From contig NZ_CP017267.1 in the NCBI RefSeq assembly GCF_001870205.1, forward strand, positions 1,414,501 through 1,478,500: a stretch of DNA of 64,000 bases, given 5' to 3'. The stretch comes from Vagococcus teuberi (lineage in GTDB: Bacteria > Bacillota > Bacilli > Lactobacillales > Vagococcaceae). Below, one piece after another: positions 45,746 through 55,350 of this stretch. Positions within the stretch are counted from its first letter, which is position 1. Each line of letters begins with the position of its first letter. Both the position numbers and the translations under genes were made by a program. Under the pieces are notes generated by a model. The model was not told the origin of the DNA. It searched no databases and saw only the letters and a list, made by a program, of their open reading frames with translations.

Positions 45746-47460
45746 GCTATTTCCTCCTTACTCAACTGTGATGAAATAATTTCTTGATAGGTATCATTTG
45801 TTGCTTTTAGCGTTTGGTGATCGCCACGACCTACCATGACACCATCATCTAATACAAGAATCGTATCAGCATCCACCACGGTACTAATTCTTTGCGCTAC
45901 TATGACGACTACTGCTTCAGTAATCGACTCTTTCAATGCTTTTCTAAGAGCAGCATCTGTTTTAAAATCAAGTGCTGAGAAGGAGTCATCAAACACGTAG
46001 ACTGATGCGTTTTTTATGAGTGCTCTAGCTATACATAGACGTTGACGCTGTCCACCTGAGAAGTTTGTTCCACCTTGTTCAACTTTACTATCCAAACCAT
46101 CTGGTAATTCAGAAACAAATGATTTTGCTTGTGCTGTTTCTAAAGCTTGCCAAATCTCGTCGTCTGTTGCATTTTCTTTCCCGTATTGCATATTTGATCG
46201 GATTGTTCCGGTAAATAACACTGCTTTTTGTGGTACAAAACTGACTTTTTCTCTTAGTTCATGTTGCAAGACATCTTTTACATTGCATTCATCAACTAAT
46301 ATCTCACCTTCTGTTGTATCAAAGAAACGTGGAATTAAATTGACCAACGTCGATTTACCTGAACCAGTCCCCCCAATAATCGCAACCGTGTCACCTTTTT
46401 TTGCGGTAAAATCAACATCAGATAAAGCAGGTTTTTCAGCACCACTGTAGCTATAACTAACTTCGTTAAATGTTAATGAACTATCTGAATTAAATGCTTT
46501 TGGTGAATCTGGATTTTTAATATCGTCTTTCATGTCAAGTACTTCGTTAATACGAACAGCTGATGCTTGAGCACGGGGTACAAACACAAAAATCATCGCC
46601 ATCATCACAAAACTCATTAAAATTTGCATAGCATACGTCATAAACGCCATCATATTCCCTACTTCAAGCGTTCCTTCCGCGATATTATGACCTCCAAACC
46701 AAATAATAGATACATTTGTCACACTAATAATGAACGTAATCACAGGTAATAAGAATGACATCAGTGTATTTACCTTTATGGCAGTATTCGTGTAGTCTTT
46801 ATTGGCATCATCAAAACGATACTCTTCAAATTTTGTTTGATTAAATGCACGGATAACCCGTACACCTGTTAGTCCTTCACGAAATACTAAGTTCAGTCTA
46901 TCTGTTTTTTCTTGTAAACTTTTAAATAATGGAATCGCAAAATACATTGTGACACCTACAACTAATATAATCATTGGAATGACATATAAAAATATTTTTG
47001 TCAGTTCTCTGTCACGATAAAAAGCCAAAACACTTGCACCTATTAATGTGATTGGTGCATTAATCATGATTCTTAAGAACATCTGACTAACCATTTGAAT
47101 TTGATTAACATCATTGGTTGTTCTGGTAATTAAAGACGCTGTTCCAATCTTGTCAAATTCGCGTTGAGATGAATATTCTACTTTTTCATAAATCTCAGAA
47201 CGTAATTTTTTACCTAGTTTTTGCGCTTGTCTTGTGGCAATAAATGTATTAGCAATAGATGCTAATATTCCGACAAATGAAATACCTATCATCACAAAAC
47301 CAACGCGCCAAATGTATGAGATATCTCCCTTAGTAACTCCTTTGTCAATAATATTTGACGTGAGTGTTGGTAAATACAAATCGCTCGTAATTTGAATTAC
47401 GATGAATAAAATAGCCCCTAAAACTGCTGGTAGAGACATTCGTTTTATGATTCTTAACAT
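45742..47460 (-). CDS. Heterodimeric multidrug ABC exporter, subunit with degenerate NBD
   Basis: Partner half-transporter of 572 residues, with six membrane helices and an NBD carrying Walker A 'GGTGSGKST' and signature 'FSGGQRQRL'. After Walker B the catalytic glutamate is replaced (VYVFDDSFSALD) and the H-loop histidine is glutamine (VVIVAQRISTV). Such asymmetry is typical of heterodimers like LmrCD and TM287/288, where one ATP site does not turn over. It follows the TetR gene by 12 bases, so all three genes form an operon. Confidence 0.9.
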   Translation of the reverse strand: MLRIIKRMSLPAVLGAILFIVIQITSDLYLPTLTSNIIDKGVTKGDISYIWRVGFVMIGISFVGILASIANTFIATRQAQKLGKKLRSEIYEKVEYSSQREFDKIGTASLITRTTNDVNQIQMVSQMFLRIMINAPITLIGASVLAFYRDRELTKIFLYVIPMIILVVGVTMYFAIPLFKSLQEKTDRLNLVFREGLTGVRVIRAFNQTKFEEYRFDDANKDYTNTAIKVNTLMSFLLPVITFIISVTNVSIIWFGGHNIAEGTLEVGNMMAFMTYAMQILMSFVMMAMIFVFVPRAQASAVRINEVLDMKDDIKNPDSPKAFNSDSSLTFNEVSYSYSGAEKPALSDVDFTAKKGDTVAIIGGTGSGKSTLVNLIPRFFDTTEGEILVDECNVKDVLQHELREKVSFVPQKAVLFTGTIRSNMQYGKENATDDEIWQALETAQAKSFVSELPDGLDSKVEQGGTNFSGGQRQRLCIARALIKNASVYVFDDSFSALDFKTDAALRKALKESITEAVVVIVAQRISTVVDADTILVLDDGVMVGRGDHQTLKATNDTYQEIISSQLSKEEIA

Positions 47461-47472
47461 GTTTCTATCCTC

Positions 47473-48141
47473 CTATTTATCTTCAATTACCCCGTAGGCA
47501 ATCCAATCTAGCTTCATATTAAATTCCGCTTTCGCTTTTTCAATGTTTATTTTTTTTCCCATTTGTTCTGAACGATAAATTTCATTAATTGATGCGTGCA
47601 TCGTATAAAACAATAATCTTAATAATACTTTTAACTCTTTCACATCAGATATTTTTAGGTATGAATAATCAACATTTTTTACTAATTCTTCATACTGATG
47701 ATATCGTTGTTTTTTTCGACCCATTATTTGTTTTTGTGTTCTTTTTTCAACACCTAACTCATCAAAAATTTCACTTGAACGTTTGTAATCCATATACATA
47801 AAGATGTTTTTTAATAACTTTGCATGCTTACTTTTTAAAACCAAATGAATAAAATAATCAAAAAATTCTTGCATGGTTAAAAATAAATTTCCTTTATTTT
47901 CTTTAAATAATGCCATGAATGTTGTTTCAGGTTCTTTTACTAAATTATCGCAAATATAGTAAAACACATCATCTTTATCTTCAAAATACTGATAAAAACT
48001 CCCTCTTGGAATACCTGCATACTTCACAATATTGGCAATTGATGCTTGGTGGATTGGAACATCAGAAAATTCTTTTTCACATGCTGCAATAATTTTTTGC
48101 TGTTTTTCTTCTTCTAAACGAAAAAATGTGAGACTTGGCAT
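47473..48141 (-). CDS. TetR-family regulator of the ABC exporter operon
   Basis: A 222-residue repressor with an N-terminal TetR helix-turn-helix (IHQASIANIVKYAGIPRGSFYQYF at ~30-53, here cited from the DNA-binding core) and a helical ligand-binding domain. It heads the operon with the two exporter genes, so drug-responsive autoregulation is likely. Two palindromic sites of the same type (TGACA-N3-TGTCA and a variant) lie 24-56 bases upstream of its start. The inducing ligand is unknown. Confidence 0.88.
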   Translation of the reverse strand: MPSLTFFRLEEEKQQKIIAACEKEFSDVPIHQASIANIVKYAGIPRGSFYQYFEDKDDVFYYICDNLVKEPETTFMALFKENKGNLFLTMQEFFDYFIHLVLKSKHAKLLKNIFMYMDYKRSSEIFDELGVEKRTQKQIMGRKKQRYHQYEELVKNVDYSYLKISDVKELKVLLRLLFYTMHASINEIYRSEQMGKKINIEKAKAEFNMKLDWIAYGVIEDK

Positions 48142-48164
48142 AAATTTACCTCCTAACTGATTTA

Positions 48165-48197
48165 TGACATGGTGTCATTGTATATGACGCTGTGTCA
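48165..48197. promoter_or_regulatory. Tandem palindromic operators upstream of the TetR gene
   Basis: TGACATGGTGTCA at 48165-48177 and TGACGCTGTGTCA at 48185-48197, spaced 20 bp start to start (two helical turns), in the 150-base gap between the tetR and ferredoxin reductase start codons. Confidence 0.7.
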
Positions 48198-48291
48198 CAA
48201 ATCAATTAAAAACACTTCAAAATTCAAAATAGTTTCTTTATCTAAAAATGTCATTTATACTTTGTGTATTGATTTAGTAAAGGAGTTTCAC

Positions 48292-49281
48292 ATGACAAAA
48301 GAAATATATGATATTACAATTATTGGTGGTGGACCTGCTGGGATTTTCGCTGCTTTTTACGCTGGAATGAGACAAGCTAAAACTAAAATTATTGAATCTC
48401 TACCACAACTTGGAGGACAACTTAGTTTACTTTATCCGGAAAAGCTCATTTACGATGTAGCAGGATTTCCAAATATAAAAGCACAACAATTAGTCGATCA
48501 ATTAGTTGAACAAATTAAACCGTTTGATCAAACCATTTGTTTAGATGAAGAAGTGTTGCAAATTGAAAAAGAAGGTGCCATGTTTAAACTTATTACCAAA
48601 AAAGGCACACACTATTCCAAAACAGTAATCATCGCTGCCGGTAATGGCGCGTTTCAACCAAAACGATTAACAACTGAAGGTCATGAGCAGTATGAGGGAA
48701 AAGGACTACACTATTTTGTGACTGATATGGAACAATTTAGAGGAAAAGATATCATGATTTGTGGTGGTGGTGATTCTGCGGTTGATTGGGCATTGATGCT
48801 TGAAGATGTTGCTAAATCTGTCAAACTAGTTCATCGTCGTCCAACGTTCAGAGCGCATGAACATAGTATCAGCTTATTAGAACAATCAAGTGTCGAAATC
48901 GAAACGCCTTTTGTTATTCAAGAATTACATGGAGATGGAGAACACTTAACAGGTGTTACCTTATTTAACCCAAAAACAGATGACTCAAAAACAATTGACG
49001 TATCTAATTTACTCGTTAATTACGGTTTTTCTTCTTCACTAGGGCCAATAAAGAATTGGCCAATAGAATTAACGCGTCAATCAATTGTAACGGATTCTGC
49101 TACTAGAACATCTGTTGACGGTATTTTTGCGATTGGAGATATTTCAACGTATGATGGGAAAGTTGAACTTATCGCAACTGGATTTGGTGAAGCACCGATT
49201 GCCGTTAATCACGCAGTAAACCACATAAATCCTAAAGAACGTGTTCAACCGATGCATAGCACTAGTTTATTTGACCAATAG
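48292..49281 (+). CDS. Ferredoxin/flavodoxin--NADP+ reductase, thioredoxin-reductase-like
   Basis: FAD enzyme of the YumC type, 329 residues, passing electrons between NADPH and ferredoxin or flavodoxin. The FAD motif is '[17 protein letters not shown]' and the NADPH motif '[13 protein letters not shown]'; there is no CxxC, which separates it from thioredoxin reductase. The C-terminal '[25 protein letters not shown]' region (the central part contacts FAD) is typical. The open frame extends upstream to 48169, but only the ATG at 48292 has an AAAGGAG ribosome site. Confidence 0.9.
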   Translation: MTKEIYDITIIGGGPAGIFAAFYAGMRQAKTKIIESLPQLGGQLSLLYPEKLIYDVAGFPNIKAQQLVDQLVEQIKPFDQTICLDEEVLQIEKEGAMFKLITKKGTHYSKTVIIAAGNGAFQPKRLTTEGHEQYEGKGLHYFVTDMEQFRGKDIMICGGGDSAVDWALMLEDVAKSVKLVHRRPTFRAHEHSISLLEQSSVEIETPFVIQELHGDGEHLTGVTLFNPKTDDSKTIDVSNLLVNYGFSSSLGPIKNWPIELTRQSIVTDSATRTSVDGIFAIGDISTYDGKVELIATGFGEAPIAVNHAVNHINPKERVQPMHSTSLFDQ

Positions 49282-49348
49282 CTCATACTTGTTACAATTC
49301 TGACACTAGGTTATACTAGTTAACAATACTAATTAAGAAGGTGACATA

Positions 49349-49855
49349 ATGACAATAAAAAAAGAAACACTTAAAAAAATGTCTCGACAATTATTATTAG
49401 ATCGTGGTGTAACAATTAAGGACATAGCAGAACTAGTTTACTTTCTACAAGAAAAATACGTACAAGATTTAACTCTTGATATGTGTTTAGAAAACGTTGA
49501 GGCTGTTTTAAATAAAAGAGAAGTTCAAAATGCTATTTTGACAGGGATTCAACTTGATATCGCTGCAGAAAATCATCAAGTGTTAGAACCTTTACAAGAA
49601 ATTCTTGAAACAGATGAAGGTTTATATGGAATTGATGAAATATTAGCATTATCTATTGTTAATATATATGGTTCCATTGGTTTTACTAACTATGGTTATA
49701 TAGATAAAGTCAAACCAGGTATTTTAGAAAAATTGAATTCACATGAAGGCAATCAAGTTCATACCTTTTTAGATGATATTGTCGGAGCTATTGCAGCCGC
49801 TGCAGCAAGTCGTCTAGCTCACTCTGAACCCGACCGACTAAACGAAAACCAGTGA
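49349..49855 (+). CDS. Phosphatidylglycerophosphatase A-like protein
   Basis: A 168-residue protein of the PgpA/YutG family with the conserved start 'LLLDRGVTIKDIAELVYFLQ' and end 'FLDDIVGAIAAAAASRLAHS'. The family dephosphorylates phosphatidylglycerophosphate in some bacteria, but Firmicute members lack the long membrane helices of E. coli PgpA, so the reaction is inferred. The ribosome site AAGGTG is at normal spacing. It converges with the Lit gene and shares its terminator. Confidence 0.8.
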   Translation: MTIKKETLKKMSRQLLLDRGVTIKDIAELVYFLQEKYVQDLTLDMCLENVEAVLNKREVQNAILTGIQLDIAAENHQVLEPLQEILETDEGLYGIDEILALSIVNIYGSIGFTNYGYIDKVKPGILEKLNSHEGNQVHTFLDDIVGAIAAAAASRLAHSEPDRLNENQ

Positions 49856-49882
49856 TACTTTACGCATCACTGGTTTTTTTTA
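49849..49882. terminator. Terminator at the pgpA/lit junction
   Basis: CCAGTGAT / ATCACTGG stem followed by TTTTTTTT on the plus strand. Confidence 0.85.
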
Positions 49883-50498
49883 ATTCTTTTTTTCCTTTAA
49901 TAAGTAATACAATTAAAAATAAAATAAATAAAACAAAAAACAAAGTAAAACAATGGAAAAAATAGTCTTGAGGCAAGACTAAAATAATAGGATCTGTCTC
50001 AGGATAAAACATCCACGCATCGTTATTAAAAAAAACTTCGTGGAACAACACAAAAAATTGGTCAAACGCCACAATCATAAAAAAAGACAGTGTTGCTAGT
50101 CCCATCAAAATACCTTGTATCATATGTGACAATGTCCACACCATTTTTGTTTTAAATAAACGATATAGATACATCACACTTGGAATTAACGTGATAAAAA
50201 ACACGGCATAATTTAACTGAAATAATTGCTTCACTTCAACAAAATGAAATGCGCCTTCAGCTGATGTTGGGAAATCTTTCATCGAAAGAGTTTTTATCCA
50301 GAAAAAATTCAAGTATCGCATCAAGTCGTCATAATTAGACATAATAGTTTGTTTGGAGTAATCCGTGTATTCTGTAATGCCTAAATAATTGATATCTAAT
50401 TGATACAACCATCTTGCATTAATCGTTAACGTAATGGCTAGACTCAATAAAAATAAAATTAACACAATTCTTTTTAAATACTCTTTTGCTTTTACCAC
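49860..50498 (-). CDS. lit: Lipoprotein intramolecular transacylase Lit (TIGR01906 family)
   Basis: Membrane enzyme that moves an acyl chain within diacylated lipoproteins to give the lyso form, described in Enterococcus faecalis and Bacillus cereus. The 212 residues have four membrane helices and the TIGR01906/DUF1461 motifs. The conserved histidine is at position 85 (EGAFHFVEVK), the same number as in characterised Lit. It is four bases downstream of a YutF-like gene. This is distinct from Lgt/Lsp/Lnt enzymes and would modify lipoproteins such as OppA. The family is firm; activity is inferred. Confidence 0.78.
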   Translation of the reverse strand: MVKAKEYLKRIVLILFLLSLAITLTINARWLYQLDINYLGITEYTDYSKQTIMSNYDDLMRYLNFFWIKTLSMKDFPTSAEGAFHFVEVKQLFQLNYAVFFITLIPSVMYLYRLFKTKMVWTLSHMIQGILMGLATLSFFMIVAFDQFFVLFHEVFFNNDAWMFYPETDPIILVLPQDYFFHCFTLFFVLFILFLIVLLIKGKKELKKTSDA

Positions 50499-50501
50499 GA
50501 A

Positions 50502-51266
50502 TTATACCTGCCACTCATCTAAAGAGTTAATCACCTGTGTCGGAGAAATAGGTAACGTTGGGATATCTTCTTTTTTAGTAAATCCAGTTAAAACTAACAA
50601 CGTATCAATATCATTATCAATACCTGCTCGAATATCTGTCTCATAATTATCGCCAACCATCATGACATCATTTTTATTAAGTTTCAATCTATCCAACGCT
50701 TTTTCCATCATAACAGCTTCTGGTTTTCCAATATAAGCAGCACTTGTTTGGGTAGACGTCTCAATAGACGCAATTAAACTTCCAGCTCCAGGCATTAATC
50801 CTCTATCTGTCGGGATATTTTTGTCTGGGTTTGTACCAATAAAATGCGCCCCTTTTTGAATCGCTAAAGTCGCAACCGCTAATTTTTCATATGTTAAATC
50901 TGTATCTAGAGCCACTACAACATAGTCAGGATTCTCTTCATCTAGAATAAAACCTGATGAAAAAATCGCTTCTTTAAGTCCTTCTTCACCAATAACATAA
51001 ACTCTATTTCCAAGACCTTTGTCTTTCATGTAGTCAACTGTTGCTAAACTGGCTGTATAAATCGTCTCGTCAGATACATCAATATCAAATGAATCATGTA
51101 ATCTATTTTTTACTGCTTCAGGTGTTTTAGTCGTATTATTGGTTACGAATAAAAAAGGAATATTCTTTTCTTTTAATCGATCAACGAATCGTTTCCCTGC
51201 ATCGATTGATTGGTTTCCTAAATAAATAGTGCCATCTAAATCTATCAAATACCCTTTATAAGTCAT
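50502..51266 (-). CDS. HAD-family phosphatase, NagD/YutF type
   Basis: A 254-residue HAD hydrolase of the TIGR01457 group. Motif I is '[12 protein letters not shown]' (residues ~7-18), motif II is 'FVTNNTT', the lysine is in 'IGKPEAVM' and motif IV is '[13 protein letters not shown]'. Relatives dephosphorylate small metabolites, including nucleotides and sugar phosphates, with broad specificity. It is embedded in the conserved yunD-yutD-yutF-lit gene cluster, which has short gaps throughout. Confidence 0.9.
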   Translation of the reverse strand: MTYKGYLIDLDGTIYLGNQSIDAGKRFVDRLKEKNIPFLFVTNNTTKTPEAVKNRLHDSFDIDVSDETIYTASLATVDYMKDKGLGNRVYVIGEEGLKEAIFSSGFILDEENPDYVVVALDTDLTYEKLAVATLAIQKGAHFIGTNPDKNIPTDRGLMPGAGSLIASIETSTQTSAAYIGKPEAVMMEKALDRLKLNKNDVMMVGDNYETDIRAGIDNDIDTLLVLTGFTKKEDIPTLPISPTQVINSLDEWQV

Positions 51267-51275
51267 TTTTTTCTC

Positions 51276-51890
51276 CTAACCTTCTTTTTTCTTTATCTTA
51301 AAGTGACGCTCTTTTATTACATTGGTATTATTTTGTGTTGATTTATTAGTTTCCTTGTTAGTTGATTGATTATTCTTTTGTTGTTGCTTATTATTCCCCT
51401 TATACTTAGGCTTTTTATTATTTATACTGTCATATTTTTTCTCATTAATATGAGCTTGGTTTTTATTTTTTGATGACTTAAATGTTGATGAACGACCTTT
51501 TCGTTTAAACTCACCAATTTGTTCAATCACAAAATAAGCACATCCAAAATTACAAAACTCATATAAATAATCATTTAACGTGTTGATTTTTGCATCAAGC
51601 GGGGCACTCTTAAAGTCATCTTTAAAAAAACCACGTAAACGCAACTGATCATATCCCCAATCACCAACGATATAGTCATATTTTGCCAACACATCGTTAT
51701 ATCGTTTAATTAAAGCTTCATAATCAAACCCATCACGATAATCTTTTACTAATCGATAAGTCCCATTTGCTAGTGGAAAAGACTCCGGATTATAATTTGC
51801 TAACATTTCCAAGAGAACGTCATCAACTTCCTCTGGTTGAGTGTCGATATTTTCTACTTCTTCTATTACTTGTTTATTCTTTCTCGACAT
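51276..51890 (-). CDS. YutD-like DUF1027 protein
   Basis: A 204-residue protein with the DUF1027 domain in the middle (NGTYRLVKDYRDGFDYEALI through 'NYLYEFCNFGCAYFVIEQI'-type sequence, written here as DYLYEFCNFGCAYFV). It has a long, basic, Asn/Lys/Gln-rich C-terminal tail (residues ~140-204), probably disordered and possibly RNA-binding. Function is unknown. Position between yunD and yutF is conserved in Firmicutes. Confidence 0.85.
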   Translation of the reverse strand: MSRKNKQVIEEVENIDTQPEEVDDVLLEMLANYNPESFPLANGTYRLVKDYRDGFDYEALIKRYNDVLAKYDYIVGDWGYDQLRLRGFFKDDFKSAPLDAKINTLNDYLYEFCNFGCAYFVIEQIGEFKRKGRSSTFKSSKNKNQAHINEKKYDSINNKKPKYKGNNKQQQKNNQSTNKETNKSTQNNTNVIKERHFKIKKKEG

Positions 51891-51901
51891 ACTGTTTACC
51901 T

Positions 51902-53272
51902 CTATCTTTTAATGTTTAATTTACTTAAATAAATCGCCAGATGATTTCTCAAAAAACTTGGGCCAAGTATTTCAATTTTTCCTGCAATCTCAATTGTCGG
52001 GAAAAACGGTACAAATGCTATATGGTCGACCGTTACAAAACTATATTCTGCTTCATCTTCAATTGGTTCATTTAACCAAAAACCTTCGTTTGTTGTTTCA
52101 TCATAATTAAAGCCATCATACCATACTTCACCAAAGTATTTCCCTCTAAATTTCATCCCAATAATTGGAAATCTTCTTAAAAAGTCTCGATTTTTGACTA
52201 CTTCTTTGGCTAGTCGAATCATCTCTTTACCCTTTAAGGTGACCTTAATCAAATTCATCGGGTGTGGCAAGCTTGTATGGAGCTGTTTCTCGTTCACTAA
52301 TCCAGGGCCAATATCCGTTAAAAATAATCCTGAATTTACCATTGCTACATCACATCCACTGGCTTCTTTCATTGCTTCTAATGTGGCAATTATTAGAGTC
52401 GTTTCCTTGTCTAATGCATCTCCTAAATTAGCCACCGACTTTTCTTCTAATAAAAAATTCCCATAACGATAAAATTCTTCACTTTCTTGTTTATCATGAC
52501 TATCAGCCCATAAACTATCTGAACTAGTAGTTCTAGCAGATTTTTTTGTGATGATTCTATCTGTTAATTCTAACGTGACATCTCCTACATGTTCACCAAA
52601 ACGTCCCGCCGCACATAAAAGGACACCATTTTCCATTAGCCCTTCAGGTAATAAATGATGCGTATGAGAGCCTAAGATAACATCAATTTCAGGATAACGT
52701 TGGGCCATTTTTTTGTCATCTATAATGCCTAAATGGGATAACAATACTATCACATCAGCTTTTTCTCTTAACTCTTCAACCATTTCTTTAGCTGAAATGT
52801 ATGGGTCAATCACTTGCCAACCAAATGGATAATAACTTAATTCCATTGGCGCTGTTAAGCCAAACACACCAATTTTTGTATTCTCTTTAGTCTTCGTAAT
52901 AATATAAGGCTTTGACCAATCTGGATAATCATGGGTATCTAAATCCTTTAGATTACTTAACACAACTGGAAAGTTGGCCTCTTTGTATAAGTCATTTAAA
53001 ACTTGTTTACTATTCGTAATTCCTTCATTATTTCCAATCGTCACCGCATCATAATGAACTTGATTCATCAACTCGACATTGGCTAATCCATCTGTTGCTT
53101 CAGTTAAAGGGTGGACACGGTCTAAAAAGTCGCCAACATCAAAAGTAAAAACCGTTTCTTTTTCTTCTGTGTAAAGTCGTTTTGTGTCGTTTAGCCATCG
53201 TCTTATTTTAGGCCATCTTTCTATGTGTGAATGCATATCGTTTGTATGCAATAAGTGAATGATTTCTTTCAT
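51902..53272 (-). CDS. YunD-like metallophosphatase/5'-nucleotidase
   Basis: A 456-residue cytoplasmic member of the 5'-nucleotidase/UshA superfamily. The dimetal site is visible in 'LLHTNDMHSHIERW', 'FDVGDFLDR', 'TIGNNEG', 'VLLSHLGI' and 'ILGSHTHH', followed by the C-terminal substrate domain. There is no signal peptide, unlike secreted nucleotidases, so it acts inside the cell. It heads the cluster leading to yutD, yutF and lit. Confidence 0.9.
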   Translation of the reverse strand: MKEIIHLLHTNDMHSHIERWPKIRRWLNDTKRLYTEEKETVFTFDVGDFLDRVHPLTEATDGLANVELMNQVHYDAVTIGNNEGITNSKQVLNDLYKEANFPVVLSNLKDLDTHDYPDWSKPYIITKTKENTKIGVFGLTAPMELSYYPFGWQVIDPYISAKEMVEELREKADVIVLLSHLGIIDDKKMAQRYPEIDVILGSHTHHLLPEGLMENGVLLCAAGRFGEHVGDVTLELTDRIITKKSARTTSSDSLWADSHDKQESEEFYRYGNFLLEEKSVANLGDALDKETTLIIATLEAMKEASGCDVAMVNSGLFLTDIGPGLVNEKQLHTSLPHPMNLIKVTLKGKEMIRLAKEVVKNRDFLRRFPIIGMKFRGKYFGEVWYDGFNYDETTNEGFWLNEPIEDEAEYSFVTVDHIAFVPFFPTIEIAGKIEILGPSFLRNHLAIYLSKLNIKR

Positions 53273-53354
53273 GATTAACGTCCCTTCTCATACCTTTTAT
53301 ACTATCATATCTCACTAAAATTGGGTATTATGATAAACAAAGGAGTGAGATAAA

Positions 53355-53828
53355 ATGGCATATAAAGTTGGTCATTTTTTATTAGATATTAAAGCCAGTC
53401 AGTATGGTGTTACTAACATCTGTTTTTTAGAACATACGTCAGAAAAAATTTACGACTATTCAGACAATCCAATTACTCAACAATGCATACAAGAAATCAC
53501 ACAATTTCTCTCAAAACAAATCACACAATTTAGTGTTCCGATTGACTTACAAAAAGGGACTCCTTTCCAAAAAGCTGTGTGGCTTGCTCTACGTGATATT
53601 CCATATGGTGTAACCTATTCATATAAAAATATTGCTGAAAAAACAAATCATCCTCGTGCTTATCAAGCTATCGGCCAAGCATGTAAAAAAAATCCCATTC
53701 CCATTATTATTCCATGCCATCGTGTGATTAGTCAGTCAGGAAAACTAATAGGTTACTTTGGTTCATCTGAATTTGGTTTATCCATTAAACAATCTCTTTT
53801 AGCATTAGAAAAAGGAAATCAAAATTGA
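53355..53828 (+). CDS. ogt: Methylated-DNA--protein-cysteine methyltransferase
   Basis: Removes O6-methyl groups from guanine by suicidal transfer to its own cysteine. The 157 residues contain the active-site motif PCHRVI (cysteine near residue 121) and the DNA-binding helix 'RAYQAIGQACKKNPIPIIIP'. It is a short form without an Ada domain. AAAGGAG precedes the ATG. It is divergent from the yunD cluster and convergent with the following phosphatase gene. Confidence 0.93.
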   Translation: MAYKVGHFLLDIKASQYGVTNICFLEHTSEKIYDYSDNPITQQCIQEITQFLSKQITQFSVPIDLQKGTPFQKAVWLALRDIPYGVTYSYKNIAEKTNHPRAYQAIGQACKKNPIPIIIPCHRVISQSGKLIGYFGSSEFGLSIKQSLLALEKGNQN

Positions 53829-53835
53829 TTTCCTT

Positions 53836-54585
53836 TTAGATAGTGTATAGTTTTTTCATGTCTTCTGAAAATGTTTCAGGTAAGTTTAAAACAGTCGTAA
53901 AATAATTTTCAACACTGTTATAGTGTGTTTCAATCAATTCAAACGCATAATCTAAGTAAGCTTTATCAACATTCAACATGATAAGCATATTCGACATTTG
54001 TTTTTCGCTTGCTCCTTTTTCTTTCATTTCTGCTAAAATAGCTTGATTAGCTGGTTTACGCGATTCATTCGTTTTTAAATAATCTTCTTCAATCGCTTTT
54101 CTAGAGACGTTTAAACTATGTAAAATCAACGCTGCACCAAATCCTGTTCGATCTTTCCCAGCAAAACAGTGGAAAAGAGTTGTTTCATTTGGCTGATTAA
54201 TGAAATCACTTAAAAATTTTGAATACCCTTTTTGTGCATTTTCTGATAAAACTAATTCTTCATAAATTGTCATCATGGCTTTTTTAGGATCGTATTTAGG
54301 GCTCAATAATTCTTCCAAACTGGCACCTTGATTGGCTGACTCACCCAAAATATCAATGTGTTCGTATATCACTCCAACTAATGTATCATCTGGACTTTGA
54401 CTAGCCTCAGTATCTCCTCTAAAATCAATAATTTTTTTTAAACCATAAATTTTAGTTAATGTTTCTTTATCTTTTTCTGAAATGTTAACAACTTCACCAC
54501 TTCTTAAAAATTGGTGTGGCACCACTTTTTTATTATCTAAGGTTACAATATCTCCTAAATCTCGAAAATTTACTAATGTATCCAT
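53836..54585 (-). CDS. Tyrosine-protein phosphatase-like protein
   Basis: A 249-residue cysteine-dependent phosphatase. The CX5R loop is 'HCFAGKDRTGFGAALIL' (Cys near residue 140), and 'KKIIDFRGDTEASQSPDD' supplies the usual N-terminal 'DLR' region. It belongs to the DSP/LipA-like (Y_phosphatase3) family of bacterial tyrosine/lipid phosphatases. The substrate is unknown; related enzymes act on phosphotyrosine or phosphoinositides. There is no signal peptide. Monocistronic. Confidence 0.88.
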   Translation of the reverse strand: MDTLVNFRDLGDIVTLDNKKVVPHQFLRSGEVVNISEKDKETLTKIYGLKKIIDFRGDTEASQSPDDTLVGVIYEHIDILGESANQGASLEELLSPKYDPKKAMMTIYEELVLSENAQKGYSKFLSDFINQPNETTLFHCFAGKDRTGFGAALILHSLNVSRKAIEEDYLKTNESRKPANQAILAEMKEKGASEKQMSNMLIMLNVDKAYLDYAFELIETHYNSVENYFTTVLNLPETFSEDMKKLYTI

Positions 54586-54690
54586 GCCTATTTCCTCCTA
54601 AAAAGTCATTTTATATACTACGCTATACAGTTTACCAAACTTACGTTTTATTTAATAAGATTAAATTTGAATTTTTTCCAAAAAAATATA

Positions 54691-54715
54691 AAAAAGCGAT
54701 GAAGTTACTCACCGC
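54691..54715 (-). terminator. Terminator after the small lipoprotein gene
   Basis: GCGGTGA / TCATCGC stem with one mismatch, then TTTTTTATA on the minus strand; the hairpin overlaps the stop codon region. Confidence 0.6.
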
Positions 54716-55289
54716 CTGCGGAAATCATTTGATCTGCGACATATTCTACTTTGATACTTTTCGCAATCTCTTTTAGGTTTAAAATATCTTTATTGGTTAG
54801 TTTCTCTTTACCAAACATTGTTACTGAAAAAATGACATCACCTGTTCTAGCTTTATACATCAATGCTTTTTTATCTTTAGATGGTTGAAGTGCTTCTTCC
54901 ATCACACCTAGATACTGAACTGGTTCTGCCTCATCCCATTGCACGCCATCTAATACATACCCCTCAATATCACCATACATCTTTTGTGTATTATCAAAAG
55001 CATCTATTTGGATATATGTTTTTTGATTATTTTCTTGTTGAAACGTTCCCCAGAGAGTTTCTTGCGTAAACTTCCCTTCAGACAATATGTCATATTTTTC
55101 ATTATTAAAACTAATTTTTGAGTGACCTACTAGCATATTATTAACAACCGTACTACGCTTCCCTTTTTTATCTTTTACAACCATTCCAGTTGTACTTTCT
55201 GTTGTTTCTTGTGTTTGTGTTTTCTTTTCGCCACAACCACTTAAGCCAACCAAAAGAAAAAGTAATATTAAATAGTTTGCATACTTCAT
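54705..55289 (-). CDS. Small lipoprotein of unknown function
   Basis: A 194-residue lipoprotein: signal peptide with lipobox LSGC (Cys19), a Thr/Glu-rich linker (TQTQETTESTTG), then a beta-rich domain. I do not recognise a family. The open frame extends to 55304, but the ATG at 55289 has AGGAG at proper spacing. 'MYGDIEGYVLDGVQWDEAEP' and the final 'LNLKEIAKSIKVEYV' are the most distinctive segments; the latter resembles C-termini of surface lipoproteins that monitor stress, but this is weak. Confidence 0.7.
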   Translation of the reverse strand: MKYANYLILLFLLVGLSGCGEKKTQTQETTESTTGMVVKDKKGKRSTVVNNMLVGHSKISFNNEKYDILSEGKFTQETLWGTFQQENNQKTYIQIDAFDNTQKMYGDIEGYVLDGVQWDEAEPVQYLGVMEEALQPSKDKKALMYKARTGDVIFSVTMFGKEKLTNKDILNLKEIAKSIKVEYVADQMISAGGE

Positions 55290-55350
55290 TGGATCTCCTA
55301 TCAAATCTATTTTTCTTTACTATAACAAATTTTGACTAAAAGATAAATAA

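Noticed and set aside
48169-48291. Extended N-terminus of the ferredoxin-NADP reductase
   Set aside because: It would run through the TetR operators and has no family similarity; AAAGGAG fits the ATG at 48292, just before the FAD motif.
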